A stretch of DNA of 34,127 nt. Source: Clostridiales bacterium DTU053. Its GTDB lineage: Bacteria; Bacillota; Clostridia; Oscillospirales; Acutalibacteraceae. The position numbers and the translations under genes were made by a program. The stretch covers positions 14,767 to 48,893 of the forward strand of contig LFSO01000035.1 of NCBI GenBank assembly GCA_001512765.1. The letters run 5' to 3'. Every line of letters begins with the position of its first letter. Position 1 is the stretch's first letter. The notes below the pieces were generated by a model. It made no database searches. It saw only the letters and a program-made list of their open reading frames with translations, and was not told the DNA's origin. Of this stretch, positions 1 through 10,200 are shown in pieces.

Positions 1-67
1 GAAAACAAATAATCCCGTATTCCAAATTTCCAGCGGATTATACACTATCTGATATGGGGGATAATCT

Positions 68-1231
68 ATGTATAAAGTTTTAACTCTGAATAAAATATCG
101 GCTGAAGGACTTTCCAATTTCGATTCTGCAAAGTATTCCTGCTCAACCGAATTTGATTCTCCCGATGCTATAATTGTTCGCTCCGCCTCAATGCACGAAA
201 TGGAGCTGCCCGAATCGGTTCTTGCGGTTGCAAGGGCAGGCGCAGGCGTTAACAATATTCCCGTAAGCGCATACACCGAAAAGGGCGTAGTGGTTTTCAA
301 CACTCCCGGCGCAAACGCAAACGCCGTTAAGGAGCTTGTTATCTGCGGTCTTCTGCTCTCGTCAAGAAGAATCGTCCCCGCCATCGAGTGGTGCCAGAGC
401 TTAAAGGGCAAGGGCGACGAGGTCTCTGCTTTAGTCGAAAAGGGCAAGTCTAACTACACAGGTCCCGAAATCAAGGGCAAGACCCTGGGCGTTATCGGTC
501 TCGGCGCCATCGGCGTAATGGTAGCAAACGCAGCGGTAGCTCTCGGCATGAAGGTTGTAGGCTATGACCCCTATCTTACCGATAAGGCAGCCACAAGCCT
601 TGACAAGTCCGTAAAGATTACCGCAAACCTTGACGATGTATTCGCGGAGTCCCATTACATCAGCCTTCATGCTCCGCTTACCGACTCCACAAGAGGAATT
701 GTAAGGGCAGAAACCCTTGAGAAAATGCGTGACGGTGTCAGGATACTCAACTTTGCAAGGAAAGAGCTTGTAGCCGAAAACGACATAATTGAAGCGCTGA
801 ATTCAGGCAAGTGCGCTGCTTATGTCACAGATTTCCCCTCCGACTCACAGCTTGGCGTTGACGGAGTTATCCCGATTCCCCACCTGGGCGCATCCACTCC
901 CGAATCCGAGGAGAACTGCGCAGTCATGGCAGTAGAGGAGCTTAAAGCATTCCTTGAAAAGGGTGAGATTATAAACTCCGTAAACTTCCCGAACATTGAG
1001 CTTGCCCCGTCTGAAGACGCTAAGGAAAGACTGCTTGTATTGTCCGCTGAAGATGTTTCCGAGAAGATTCTCGGCATCCTCGCAAACAATTCGATTAAGG
1101 TCGCCGGCGGAGCCTCCAACGCAAAGAAAGCCGCCGCAGCTCTTATCGAAACCGCAGACGCTATCCCTGAGAATGTCCTTGACGAAATCAAGGCTATCGA
1201 GGGAGTTTACAGAGTAAGAGTTATAAAATAA
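68..1231 (+). CDS. serA: D-3-phosphoglycerate dehydrogenase (short SerA with ACT-like tail)
   Basis: Likely oxidises 3-phosphoglycerate to 3-phosphohydroxypyruvate with NAD, the first step of serine synthesis, in the cytoplasm. The 387-residue protein has the D-isomer-specific 2-hydroxyacid dehydrogenase fold: an N-terminal substrate domain with RAGAGVNNIP, an NAD-binding Rossmann segment GVIGLGAIG (about residues 139-147), and the catalytic-histidine motif PHLGAST (about 275). A short C-terminal part ending in an ACT-like segment (IEGVYRVRVIK) suggests allosteric control by serine. The usual family motif N-x-A-R-G reads NFARKEL here, a change seen by eye in a normally conserved stretch. A GGGGG purine run precedes the ATG by about 7 bases. 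A serC partner would be expected upstream, but the 67 bases before the gene do not reveal one. The gene ends in a double hairpin and stands alone on this strand. Confidence 0.9.
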   Translation: MYKVLTLNKISAEGLSNFDSAKYSCSTEFDSPDAIIVRSASMHEMELPESVLAVARAGAGVNNIPVSAYTEKGVVVFNTPGANANAVKELVICGLLLSSRRIVPAIEWCQSLKGKGDEVSALVEKGKSNYTGPEIKGKTLGVIGLGAIGVMVANAAVALGMKVVGYDPYLTDKAATSLDKSVKITANLDDVFAESHYISLHAPLTDSTRGIVRAETLEKMRDGVRILNFARKELVAENDIIEALNSGKCAAYVTDFPSDSQLGVDGVIPIPHLGASTPESEENCAVMAVEELKAFLEKGEIINSVNFPNIELAPSEDAKERLLVLSAEDVSEKILGILANNSIKVAGGASNAKKAAAALIETADAIPENVLDEIKAIEGVYRVRVIK

Positions 1232-1237
1232 TAAAGC

Positions 1238-1304
1238 CCTCCCGGGGCAAAGCGCCTCGGGAGGTTCTAAAAAAATGGGCTGAGCCAATAGGCTCAGCTT
1301 TTTT
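1238..1304 (+). terminator. Tandem hairpins ending serA
   Basis: Two hairpins follow the serA stop. The first pairs CCTCCCG (1238-1244) with CGGGAGG (1258-1264) and has no T-tract. The second pairs GCTGAGCC (1279-1286) with GGCTCAGC (1291-1298) around an AATA loop and runs into six T. The second is a standard intrinsic terminator for serA. Confidence 0.85.
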
Positions 1305-1361
1305 ATTTATTTTCTCACAGTTCGGATATGTAACAGTGCAGATAAAAAGTCTATAAAGGGA

Positions 1362-1390
1362 AAAAACCACTGCGTAAAGCAGTGGTTTTT
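1362..1390 (-). terminator. Terminator of the pyrG-dapF-dapL run
   Basis: A perfect 12-bp inverted repeat, AAAAACCACTGC (1362-1373) and GCAGTGGTTTTT (1379-1390), encloses a 5-base loop. The A-run on one arm and T-run on the other let it work in both directions. It sits just past the dapL stop and between the convergent serA and dapL genes. Confidence 0.85.
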
Positions 1391-1428
1391 CCCGTTGGTT
1401 GGTATCGTCATCAGCGAATGGAGGGTGA

Positions 1429-2613
1429 CTATCTTAATAATTCGCAAAGCCTTCTTGCGGCTTCTTTTGTATCTTCGGGGCTGCCGAATGTGGAGAACCT
1501 GAAATATCCTTCTCCGCATTCTCCAAAGCCCTGACCGGGGGTGCCGACAACCTGAATTTCATTCAGCAGGTAGTCAAAGAACTCCCAGCTTCCCATGCCC
1601 TTGGGGCACTCAAGCCAAATATACGGGGAGTTCTTTCCGCCGCAGAACCAAAGTCCGATTTCGTCAAGTGCGTTCATTATAAGCTTTGCGTTGTTTTTAT
1701 ACACGCTTATGTTCTCTTTAATCTGCTGTTGTCCCTCGGGAGTAAAGACAGCGGCTCCGCCCTTTTGCAGGATATAGGATACGCCGTTGGTCTTTGTGGT
1801 GCGGTTGCGCACCCACATGTCGTTAAAGCTCATGCCATTGCGCACAAGAGCCTTTGGGATAACGGTATATCCGAGTCTTGTTCCCGTAAATCCCGCTGTT
1901 TTTGACAGGGAGCAAATCTCAATGGCGCAGGTCTTTGCGCCCTCAATCTCAAAAACGCTCCTCGGCAGACTATCGTCCTCAATAAACGCCTCATAAGCCG
2001 CGTCAAAGAGGATTACTGAGCCGTGCTTATTCGCGAAGTCAACCCACTCTTTGAGCTGACTGCGGCTGAAAACCGCGCCCGTGGGGTTATTGGGCGAACA
2101 TATGTAGATAATGTCCGCTTTTGCGTCGTCTGTGGGATGGGGCAAAAAGCCGTTTTCCTTGCTTGACGCAAGATGAATAATTTCTCTTCCCGCAATTACA
2201 TTCGCGTCAACATAAGCAGGGTAGGCGGGCTCGATTACAAGCGCGGAATTTGAGCGGTCAAAAAGGTCAAGAATGTCGCCCAACTCATCGCTTGCGCCGC
2301 TTGAAACAAAAACCTCGTCGACTTTAAGCTCAATGCCTCTGTCTGCGTAATGATTTCTTATGGCTTCCCTCAGAAAAGGAGCGCCGACTTCGGGCATATA
2401 GCCGTGGAACCTGTCAAAAGACGCCTGGTCATCTACAGCCTCATGTAGGGCTTTGATAACAACATCGCAAAGGGGGCGGGTAATGTCGCCGATGCCAAGA
2501 CGCAGTACCCTTTTGTCTGGGTTCTGTTCAAGATACCTTCTTACCTTTTGACCTATATTGAAAAAAAGGTACGAATCCTTTAAATTTGCGTAATTCATAT
2601 TTGGTGTAGTCAT
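1429..2613 (-). CDS. dapL: LL-diaminopimelate aminotransferase
   Basis: A PLP-dependent class I/II aminotransferase that converts tetrahydrodipicolinate directly to LL-diaminopimelate with glutamate as amino donor, bypassing the succinylase and acetylase routes to lysine and peptidoglycan. The 394-residue length fits the family. Visible marks are LGIGDITRP near residue 39, CSPNNPTGA near 172, and the PLP-lysine motif SLSKTAGFTGTRLGY with Lys238. The ATG overlaps the dapF stop as ATGA, so the two are translationally coupled; a second Met at codon 6 (MNYANL) is an alternative start. The neighbour DapF acts on this enzyme's product, which supports the assignment over other aminotransferases. Confidence 0.93.
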   Translation of the reverse strand: MTTPNMNYANLKDSYLFFNIGQKVRRYLEQNPDKRVLRLGIGDITRPLCDVVIKALHEAVDDQASFDRFHGYMPEVGAPFLREAIRNHYADRGIELKVDEVFVSSGASDELGDILDLFDRSNSALVIEPAYPAYVDANVIAGREIIHLASSKENGFLPHPTDDAKADIIYICSPNNPTGAVFSRSQLKEWVDFANKHGSVILFDAAYEAFIEDDSLPRSVFEIEGAKTCAIEICSLSKTAGFTGTRLGYTVIPKALVRNGMSFNDMWVRNRTTKTNGVSYILQKGGAAVFTPEGQQQIKENISVYKNNAKLIMNALDEIGLWFCGGKNSPYIWLECPKGMGSWEFFDYLLNEIQVVGTPGQGFGECGEGYFRFSTFGSPEDTKEAARRLCELLR

Positions 2614-3401
2614 TCGATTGTCTCTCCTTCGTAAACAAATTCAGCGGGACCGGTCATCTGAACGCTGTTGTCGGGGGAGATTTGTATTTTCAGGTCGCCG
2701 CCGTCAAGGCGAACCGATATTTCATCACCGTATTTGCAGTATTTTGAGGCTATGGCAGCCATCGCGCTGGCGCATGCGCCCGTGCCGCATGCCATTGTAA
2801 CGCCGCTGCCTCTTTCCAAGACCCTCATTCTAAGTTTGAGCGGGCTTTGAACCTGCACAAACTCCACATTAACTCCGTCGGGGAAGTGCTTGTGCTTTTC
2901 AATTTTGGGTCCAAGCTCATAAAGCGGAGCTTTTTCAATGTCATCTACAAAAATCACCGCGTGGGGATTGCCCACATTAACGGGGGTAAGGGTTACGGAT
3001 TTTCCGTCCACATCGAGAGTTATGGGCTTTTCGGCTGCAGCCTTGCCCATATCCACCGTTACGGATTTAACCTTGCTGCCAACAATCTGAAGATTCAAAG
3101 TGCGTATGCCAGATAGGGTCTCAATCCTCAGGGTCGTTTTGTCGGTGTAGCCCTTGTCATAGACATATTTTCCAACGCAGCGAATTCCGTTTCCGCACAT
3201 TTTCGCCTCGCTGCCGTCGGCATTGAAAATGCGCATCTTAAAGTCCGCGACATTTGATTTTGAAATGTATATAAGACCATCCGAGCCCGCGCCGAAATGT
3301 CGGTCGGAAAGCTTTACAGCCAGCTCCGACACATTCTGCGGCACTTCATCGTAAATATACAGATAGTCATTTCCCAAGCCGTGCATTTTGGTAAAACGCA
3401 T
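2610..3401 (-). CDS. dapF: Diaminopimelate epimerase
   Basis: Interconverts LL- and meso-diaminopimelate for lysine and peptidoglycan, using a cofactor-free two-cysteine mechanism. The 263-residue protein begins with the family signature FTKMHGLGNDY. Both catalytic cysteines are present: Cys69 in KMCGNGIRC and Cys205 in MACGTGAC. A strong ribosome site (AAAGGAGGGG) precedes the ATG. It lies 27 bases after pyrG and overlaps dapL by four bases, so the three genes probably form one transcript. Confidence 0.95.
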   Translation of the reverse strand: MRFTKMHGLGNDYLYIYDEVPQNVSELAVKLSDRHFGAGSDGLIYISKSNVADFKMRIFNADGSEAKMCGNGIRCVGKYVYDKGYTDKTTLRIETLSGIRTLNLQIVGSKVKSVTVDMGKAAAEKPITLDVDGKSVTLTPVNVGNPHAVIFVDDIEKAPLYELGPKIEKHKHFPDGVNVEFVQVQSPLKLRMRVLERGSGVTMACGTGACASAMAAIASKYCKYGDEISVRLDGGDLKIQISPDNSVQMTGPAEFVYEGETIE

Positions 3402-3428
3402 ATCGCCCCTCCTTTACGCTGTGAGATA

Positions 3429-5102
<1,674 letters not shown>

Positions 5103-5177
5103 TTACACTGTTAAATGTAAAGCCTTATTGCTTTATTGAATAAGAATTGTGTCAAGTGTCATTGCTTTACAGTAGAG

Positions 5178-5213
5178 TCTTTGGCGTAAAGCCCATTTAC
5201 TTTACGCCAAAGA
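5178..5213 (-). repeat. 14-bp inverted repeat spanning the glnN stop codon
   Basis: TCTTTGGCGTAAAG (5178-5191) and CTTTACGCCAAAGA (5200-5213) are perfect inverted repeats with an 8-base spacer that contains the glnN stop codon (5197-5199). No T-tract follows, so it is not a canonical intrinsic terminator. It may protect the 3' end of the message or act in factor-assisted termination. Confidence 0.7.
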
Positions 5214-7293
5214 GCAGATCCGCATAGGTCGGGAACGGCCAGTAGCTCTTAGCTGTCAAGGTCTCGGCCTCATCGCAGGCAAGTCTCAGCTCACCCATGA
5301 GCGGCAGAATCTCGTCACGAATTCTATATGCCTTTGTTTCAATGTCTTCCGCTTTGCCAACCGAAACGAGAGCGCTGCTCAGCTCATCTGTCTTTGCCGC
5401 AATCCTGTCAAGCAGAGCGGAGAGTTTTATTACAACATTCTTTTCGTAGCTGCATTCAAGGGATGCGTCGAGAGCCTTCTTAGCGGCCGCGCCCCTTGCG
5501 ATGTCAGCGGTGAACAGCTCAACGGCGGGAGCAATCTGAGTCTTTGCCATGTCAACCATGGTGTTAGCTTCAATGATTACAGTCTTGCAGTAGTTCTCGA
5601 GCATAATCTCGCATCTTGATTTAAGCTCTGCCAGGCTGTAAACGCCGTGTTTAATAAGCATGTCAACATTCTTCTTGTCAAGCAGGTGAGGCATGCAGTC
5701 GGGAGTTGTGCGGTAGTTGGAGAGACCCCTCTTTTCTGTTGCCTCTTTAATCCAACTCTCGTCATAGCCGTTGCCGTTGAAGATAATTCTCTTGTGAGCC
5801 TTGATTGTATCTTTAATAAGGCTGTTGAGCTCTGCCTCAAAGTTGCCTGCCGACTCGAGCCTGTCTGCGAACTGACAGAGGGACTCGGCGACAGCGCTGT
5901 TGAGCATGATGTTTGCGCAGGCTATGCTGTTTGAGGAGCCCAGCATTCTGAACTCGAACTTATTGCCTGTAAAGGCAAAGGGCGAGGTCCTGTTTCTGTC
6001 GGTTGTGTCGCGATGGAATTTGGGCAGGAAATCGACGCCCAGCTTCATCTCAATCTTCGAGGTGCCGTTATACGGTGTTCCGCTCTCGATAGCGTCAAGA
6101 ATAGCGGTCAGCTCATCGCCGAGGAAGATTGAAACAACAGCGGGGGGAGCCTCGTTAGCTCCGAGTCTGTGGTCGTTGCCCGCGGTGGCGACGGAGATTC
6201 TGAGCAAATCCTGATAATCGTCCACTGCCTTAATGACTGCGCAGAGGAACAGCAGGAACTGGGCGTTCTCATAGGGTGTGTCGCTGGGGGAGAGAAGGTT
6301 CTGACCGCTGTCGGTTGCGATGGACCAGTTGTTGTGCTTGCCGCTGCCGTTTACGCCCGCAAAGGGCTTTTCATGCAGCAAGCATACAAGTCCGTGCTTT
6401 AAGGCAACCTTCTGCATTATCTCCATTGTGAGCTGGTTGTGGTCTGTCGCTATGTTGGCGGTTGTGTAAATGGGAGCAATCTCGTGCTGTGCGGGAGCAA
6501 CCTCGTTGTGCTCGGTTTTAGCGAGAATACCCACCTTCCAAAGCTCCTCGTTAAGCTCCTCCATAAAGGCGGCTACACGGGGCTTGATGGCTCCGAAATA
6601 ATGGTCATCCATCTCCTGACTCTTCGGGGGTCTTGCTCCGAACAGGGTGCGTCCCGTAAAGCGCAGGTCAGGTCTCTTGTCGTACATCTCTTTTGTGACA
6701 AGGAAGTACTCCTGCTCGGGACCTACGCATGCGCGGACATGCTTTGCAGAGGTGTTTCCGAACAGACGGAGGATTCTCAAAGCCTGCCTGTTAAGAGCCT
6801 CCATGGAGCGCAGCAGCGGAGTCTTTTTATCCAGAGCGTGACCTTCGTATGAGCAGAAAGCTGTGGGTATGCAAAGGGTCTTTCCCTTAATGAACGCGTA
6901 GGATGTGGGATCCCATGCGGTGTAGCCTCTTGCCTCAAAGGTGGCGCGAAGTCCGCCGCTGGGGAAGCTGGATGCGTCGGGCTCGCCCTTAATAAGCTCC
7001 TTGCCCGAAAACTCCATAATAACTCCGCCGTGGAGATTGGGAGCTATAAAGCTGTCGTGTTTCTCAGCTGTAATACCTGTTAAAGGCTGGAACCAATGGG
7101 TAAAGTGGGTGGCGCCTTTCGAGATCGCCCATTCCTTCATCGCATCAGCAACAGCGTTGGCTACGCTGATGTCAAGCTCGCTGCCTTCGTCCATGGTCTT
7201 TTTGAGCTTTGCGTAAACATCCGCTGACAGCATTTCCTTCATTACTCTGTCGTCAAAAACCAGGGACCCAAAATAATCTTTAACCGTTTTCAT
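5197..7293 (-). CDS. glnN: Type III glutamine synthetase
   Basis: Condenses glutamate and ammonia with ATP to glutamine. At 698 residues it has the length of the GSIII family, much longer than type I enzymes. Family-like motifs include GPEQEYFL, VNGSGKHNNWS (an ATP/glutamate-site loop) and GNKFEFRMLGSSNS. The reading frame is open upstream to 7422, but the start at 7293 is chosen because AAAAGGGG precedes it and the protein then begins MKTVKDYFGSLVF, as family members do. It lies 109 bases after gdhA on the same strand; that gap holds an attenuator-like terminator and no clear promoter, so expression may depend on readthrough from gdhA. A second, unrelated glutamine synthetase is encoded at 14119. 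Confidence 0.94.
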   Translation of the reverse strand: MKTVKDYFGSLVFDDRVMKEMLSADVYAKLKKTMDEGSELDISVANAVADAMKEWAISKGATHFTHWFQPLTGITAEKHDSFIAPNLHGGVIMEFSGKELIKGEPDASSFPSGGLRATFEARGYTAWDPTSYAFIKGKTLCIPTAFCSYEGHALDKKTPLLRSMEALNRQALRILRLFGNTSAKHVRACVGPEQEYFLVTKEMYDKRPDLRFTGRTLFGARPPKSQEMDDHYFGAIKPRVAAFMEELNEELWKVGILAKTEHNEVAPAQHEIAPIYTTANIATDHNQLTMEIMQKVALKHGLVCLLHEKPFAGVNGSGKHNNWSIATDSGQNLLSPSDTPYENAQFLLFLCAVIKAVDDYQDLLRISVATAGNDHRLGANEAPPAVVSIFLGDELTAILDAIESGTPYNGTSKIEMKLGVDFLPKFHRDTTDRNRTSPFAFTGNKFEFRMLGSSNSIACANIMLNSAVAESLCQFADRLESAGNFEAELNSLIKDTIKAHKRIIFNGNGYDESWIKEATEKRGLSNYRTTPDCMPHLLDKKNVDMLIKHGVYSLAELKSRCEIMLENYCKTVIIEANTMVDMAKTQIAPAVELFTADIARGAAAKKALDASLECSYEKNVVIKLSALLDRIAAKTDELSSALVSVGKAEDIETKAYRIRDEILPLMGELRLACDEAETLTAKSYWPFPTYADLLFGVK

Positions 7294-7348
7294 AATCTTT
7301 ACCCCTTTTCTATAAGTAATTTCATTAGTGACTTTATAAAAAGAGAGA

Positions 7349-7391
7349 GGCGCCTTTAATGCTTTTAACATTAAAGACGCCTTTGCCTTTA
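7349..7391 (-). promoter_or_regulatory. ANTAR-type attenuator between gdhA and glnN
   Basis: On the minus strand, TAAAGGC (7385-7391) pairs with GTCTTTA (7372-7378) around the six-base loop AAAGGC (7379-7384), with A at loop position 1 and G at 4. The right arm and part of the loop are also the left arm of a 13-bp terminator, GGCGTCTTTAATG (7369-7381) with CATTAAAGGCGCC (7349-7361), followed by TCTCTCTTTTT. The two folds exclude each other. This matches the second hairpin of the ANTAR antiterminator motif. No first hairpin was found upstream; that stretch is the 3' end of gdhA. Confidence 0.75.
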
Positions 7392-7402
7392 TTAACTTGT
7401 TT

Positions 7403-8884
<1,482 letters not shown>

Positions 8885-8905
8885 CCATTCGCTTCTTACC
8901 ACAAC

Positions 8906-8935
8906 ATTATATGTATTGGAAAAGCCCTTTGTCAA
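8906..8935 (-). promoter_or_regulatory. gdhA promoter
   Basis: A consensus vegetative promoter on the minus strand: TTGACA (8930-8935), an 18-base spacer, TATAAT (8906-8911). Transcription would start near 8899, about 15 bases before the first ANTAR-type hairpin, so the whole attenuator would be in the leader. Confidence 0.85.
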
Positions 8936-8986
8936 GACCCAAACAGCAATTTTTAGAGAAAGTTGTAATTTTTTTTCTATATATTG

Positions 8987-9015
8987 TTGCAAAAGAGCCG
9001 CAAATCGATTATAAT
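8987..9015 (+). promoter_or_regulatory. Promoter of the glutamate synthase operon
   Basis: TTGCAA (8987-8992), a 17-base spacer and TATAAT (9010-9015) on the plus strand. Transcription would begin near 9022, immediately before the hexaloop hairpin. It diverges from the gdhA promoter; about 51 AT-rich bases separate the two -35 boxes, enough for a shared operator, though none is recognised. Confidence 0.8.
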
Positions 9016-9023
9016 AACTAAAA

Positions 9024-9082
9024 ATGAGCAATGGCGTTCATAACAGCGCTTCACGCGCTTTTATGAGCGCCTTTTTTATTTT
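9024..9082 (+). promoter_or_regulatory. ANTAR-type attenuator in the glutamate synthase leader
   Basis: ATGAGC (9024-9029) pairs with GTTCAT (9036-9041) around loop AATGGC (9030-9035), identical in loop to hairpin 2 of gdhA. Its right side is shared with the terminator, whose outer stem GGCGTTCATAA (9033-9043) pairs with TTATGAGCGCC (9061-9071), with an inner 5-bp stem AGCGC/GCGCT, followed by TTTTTTATTTT. The two folds are mutually exclusive. A first hairpin is not visible between the predicted start site and this element, so it is either absent or the true start lies further upstream. Confidence 0.8.
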
Positions 9083-9102
9083 ACTCGAAAGGAAAGACCC
9101 AT

Positions 9103-10200
9103 ATGTTGCTTGAAGGTCAAATTCGTATCCCCTCAGGTTGTGCAATTGCCGCAGTAATTTCAAGAGGCGGCAAAAAAATGACCGGCGAGATGATAATTGA
9201 GGGAATGAAAAAAATGCACGACCGTTCAAACGGACTTGGTGGCGGCTTTGCCGCTTACGGTATATATCCCGACTATAAGGACTTTTATGCCCTTCATATG
9301 TTCTTTGATTCCCGAACTACCAGAAAAAACTGTGAGGCTTTTTTAAAAGAGCGTTTTGAGATAGTGGAGTCTGAGCTTATCCCTACACGCAAAATCCCCG
9401 CAATAACAGATGAGCCTATTATCTGGAGGTATTTTGTAGCGCCTTTAAAGTCGGTGCTTAACTCCATGCAGCTTGACGAAAAGGAATTTGTCGTCCGCAC
9501 CGTAATGCAGATTAACGACGAAATGGACGGCGCTTATGTGTTCTCCAGCGGCAAAAACATGGGTACCTTCAAGGCGATAGGCTATCCCGAGGATGTGGGC
9601 GTCTTTTATAAACTTGATGAGTACGAGGGCTATTCCTGGACTGCCCACGGACGCTATCCCACTAACACCCCCGGCTGGTGGGGCGGAGCCCACCCCTTTA
9701 CCCTTCTTGACTGGTCGGTGGTACACAACGGCGAAATCTCCTCATACGACGCAAACCGCAGATTCATCGAAATGTTCGGCTACAAATGCACGATGAAAAC
9801 CGATACCGAGGTTATTACCTATATAATGGACTATTTGCTCAGAATTCAGAAGCTGACTTTCAAAGAAGCCGCGAATGTGGTCGCCGCGCCCTTCTGGAGC
9901 GAGATTGAGGATTTGGCTGACCCCAAAGAAAAGGAAGAGCTTTATTTCCTCAGAGCAATATTCCCGAGTCTTTTAATCACAGGCCCGTTCTCCATTGTAA
10001 TGGGTTTCAACGGCGGACTTATGGCTCTTAACGACCGCCTTAAACTTCGTTCATTGGTAGTCGGCGAAAAGGATGACAAGGTTTTCATAGCTAGTGAGGA
10101 GGCGGCAATACGCCGTATGGAGCCCGATGCGGAGAATGTCTATTTCCCCGCGGGAGGCGAACCCGTAATAGTACAGATTGAGGACGGTGCTTTTAGATGA
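9103..10200 (+). CDS. Glutamate synthase, glutamine amidotransferase subunit (split GltB, part 1)
   Basis: Hydrolyses glutamine to release ammonia for the synthase subunit. It corresponds to the N-terminal amidotransferase domain of full-length GltB, made here as a separate 365-residue protein. The class II (N-terminal nucleophile) cysteine is Cys13 in RIPSGCAIAAV, so a 12-residue propeptide should be removed. Other marks are HDRSNGLGGGFAAYG, WTAHGRYPTNTPGWWGGAHPF and VVHNGEISSYD, typical of the glutaminase pocket. AAAGGAAAG precedes the ATG. The stop overlaps the next start as ATGA, indicating coupled translation with its partner. It is the first gene of a seven-gene operon controlled by the attenuator just upstream. 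Confidence 0.92.
   Translation: MLLEGQIRIPSGCAIAAVISRGGKKMTGEMIIEGMKKMHDRSNGLGGGFAAYGIYPDYKDFYALHMFFDSRTTRKNCEAFLKERFEIVESELIPTRKIPAITDEPIIWRYFVAPLKSVLNSMQLDEKEFVVRTVMQINDEMDGAYVFSSGKNMGTFKAIGYPEDVGVFYKLDEYEGYSWTAHGRYPTNTPGWWGGAHPFTLLDWSVVHNGEISSYDANRRFIEMFGYKCTMKTDTEVITYIMDYLLRIQKLTFKEAANVVAAPFWSEIEDLADPKEKEELYFLRAIFPSLLITGPFSIVMGFNGGLMALNDRLKLRSLVVGEKDDKVFIASEEAAIRRMEPDAENVYFPAGGEPVIVQIEDGAFR

Noticed and set aside
3..81. Open frame entering from the left edge (ending KF-stop at 81), considered as the end of serC
   Set aside because: The short visible peptide does not resemble the SerC C-terminus and it would overlap serA; too little sequence to call.
820..1191. Long antisense open frames inside serA and similar shadows inside glnN, gdhA and the glutamate synthase genes
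   Set aside because: They lie opposite strongly conserved genes, have no ribosome sites and no recognisable protein features.
5118..5135. Hexaloop hairpin in the pyrG leader (stem TAAAGC/GCTTTA, loop AATAAG), considered as a fourth ANTAR site
   Set aside because: Loop position 4 is A, not G, and no terminator overlaps or follows it, so it does not fit the antiterminator arrangement.
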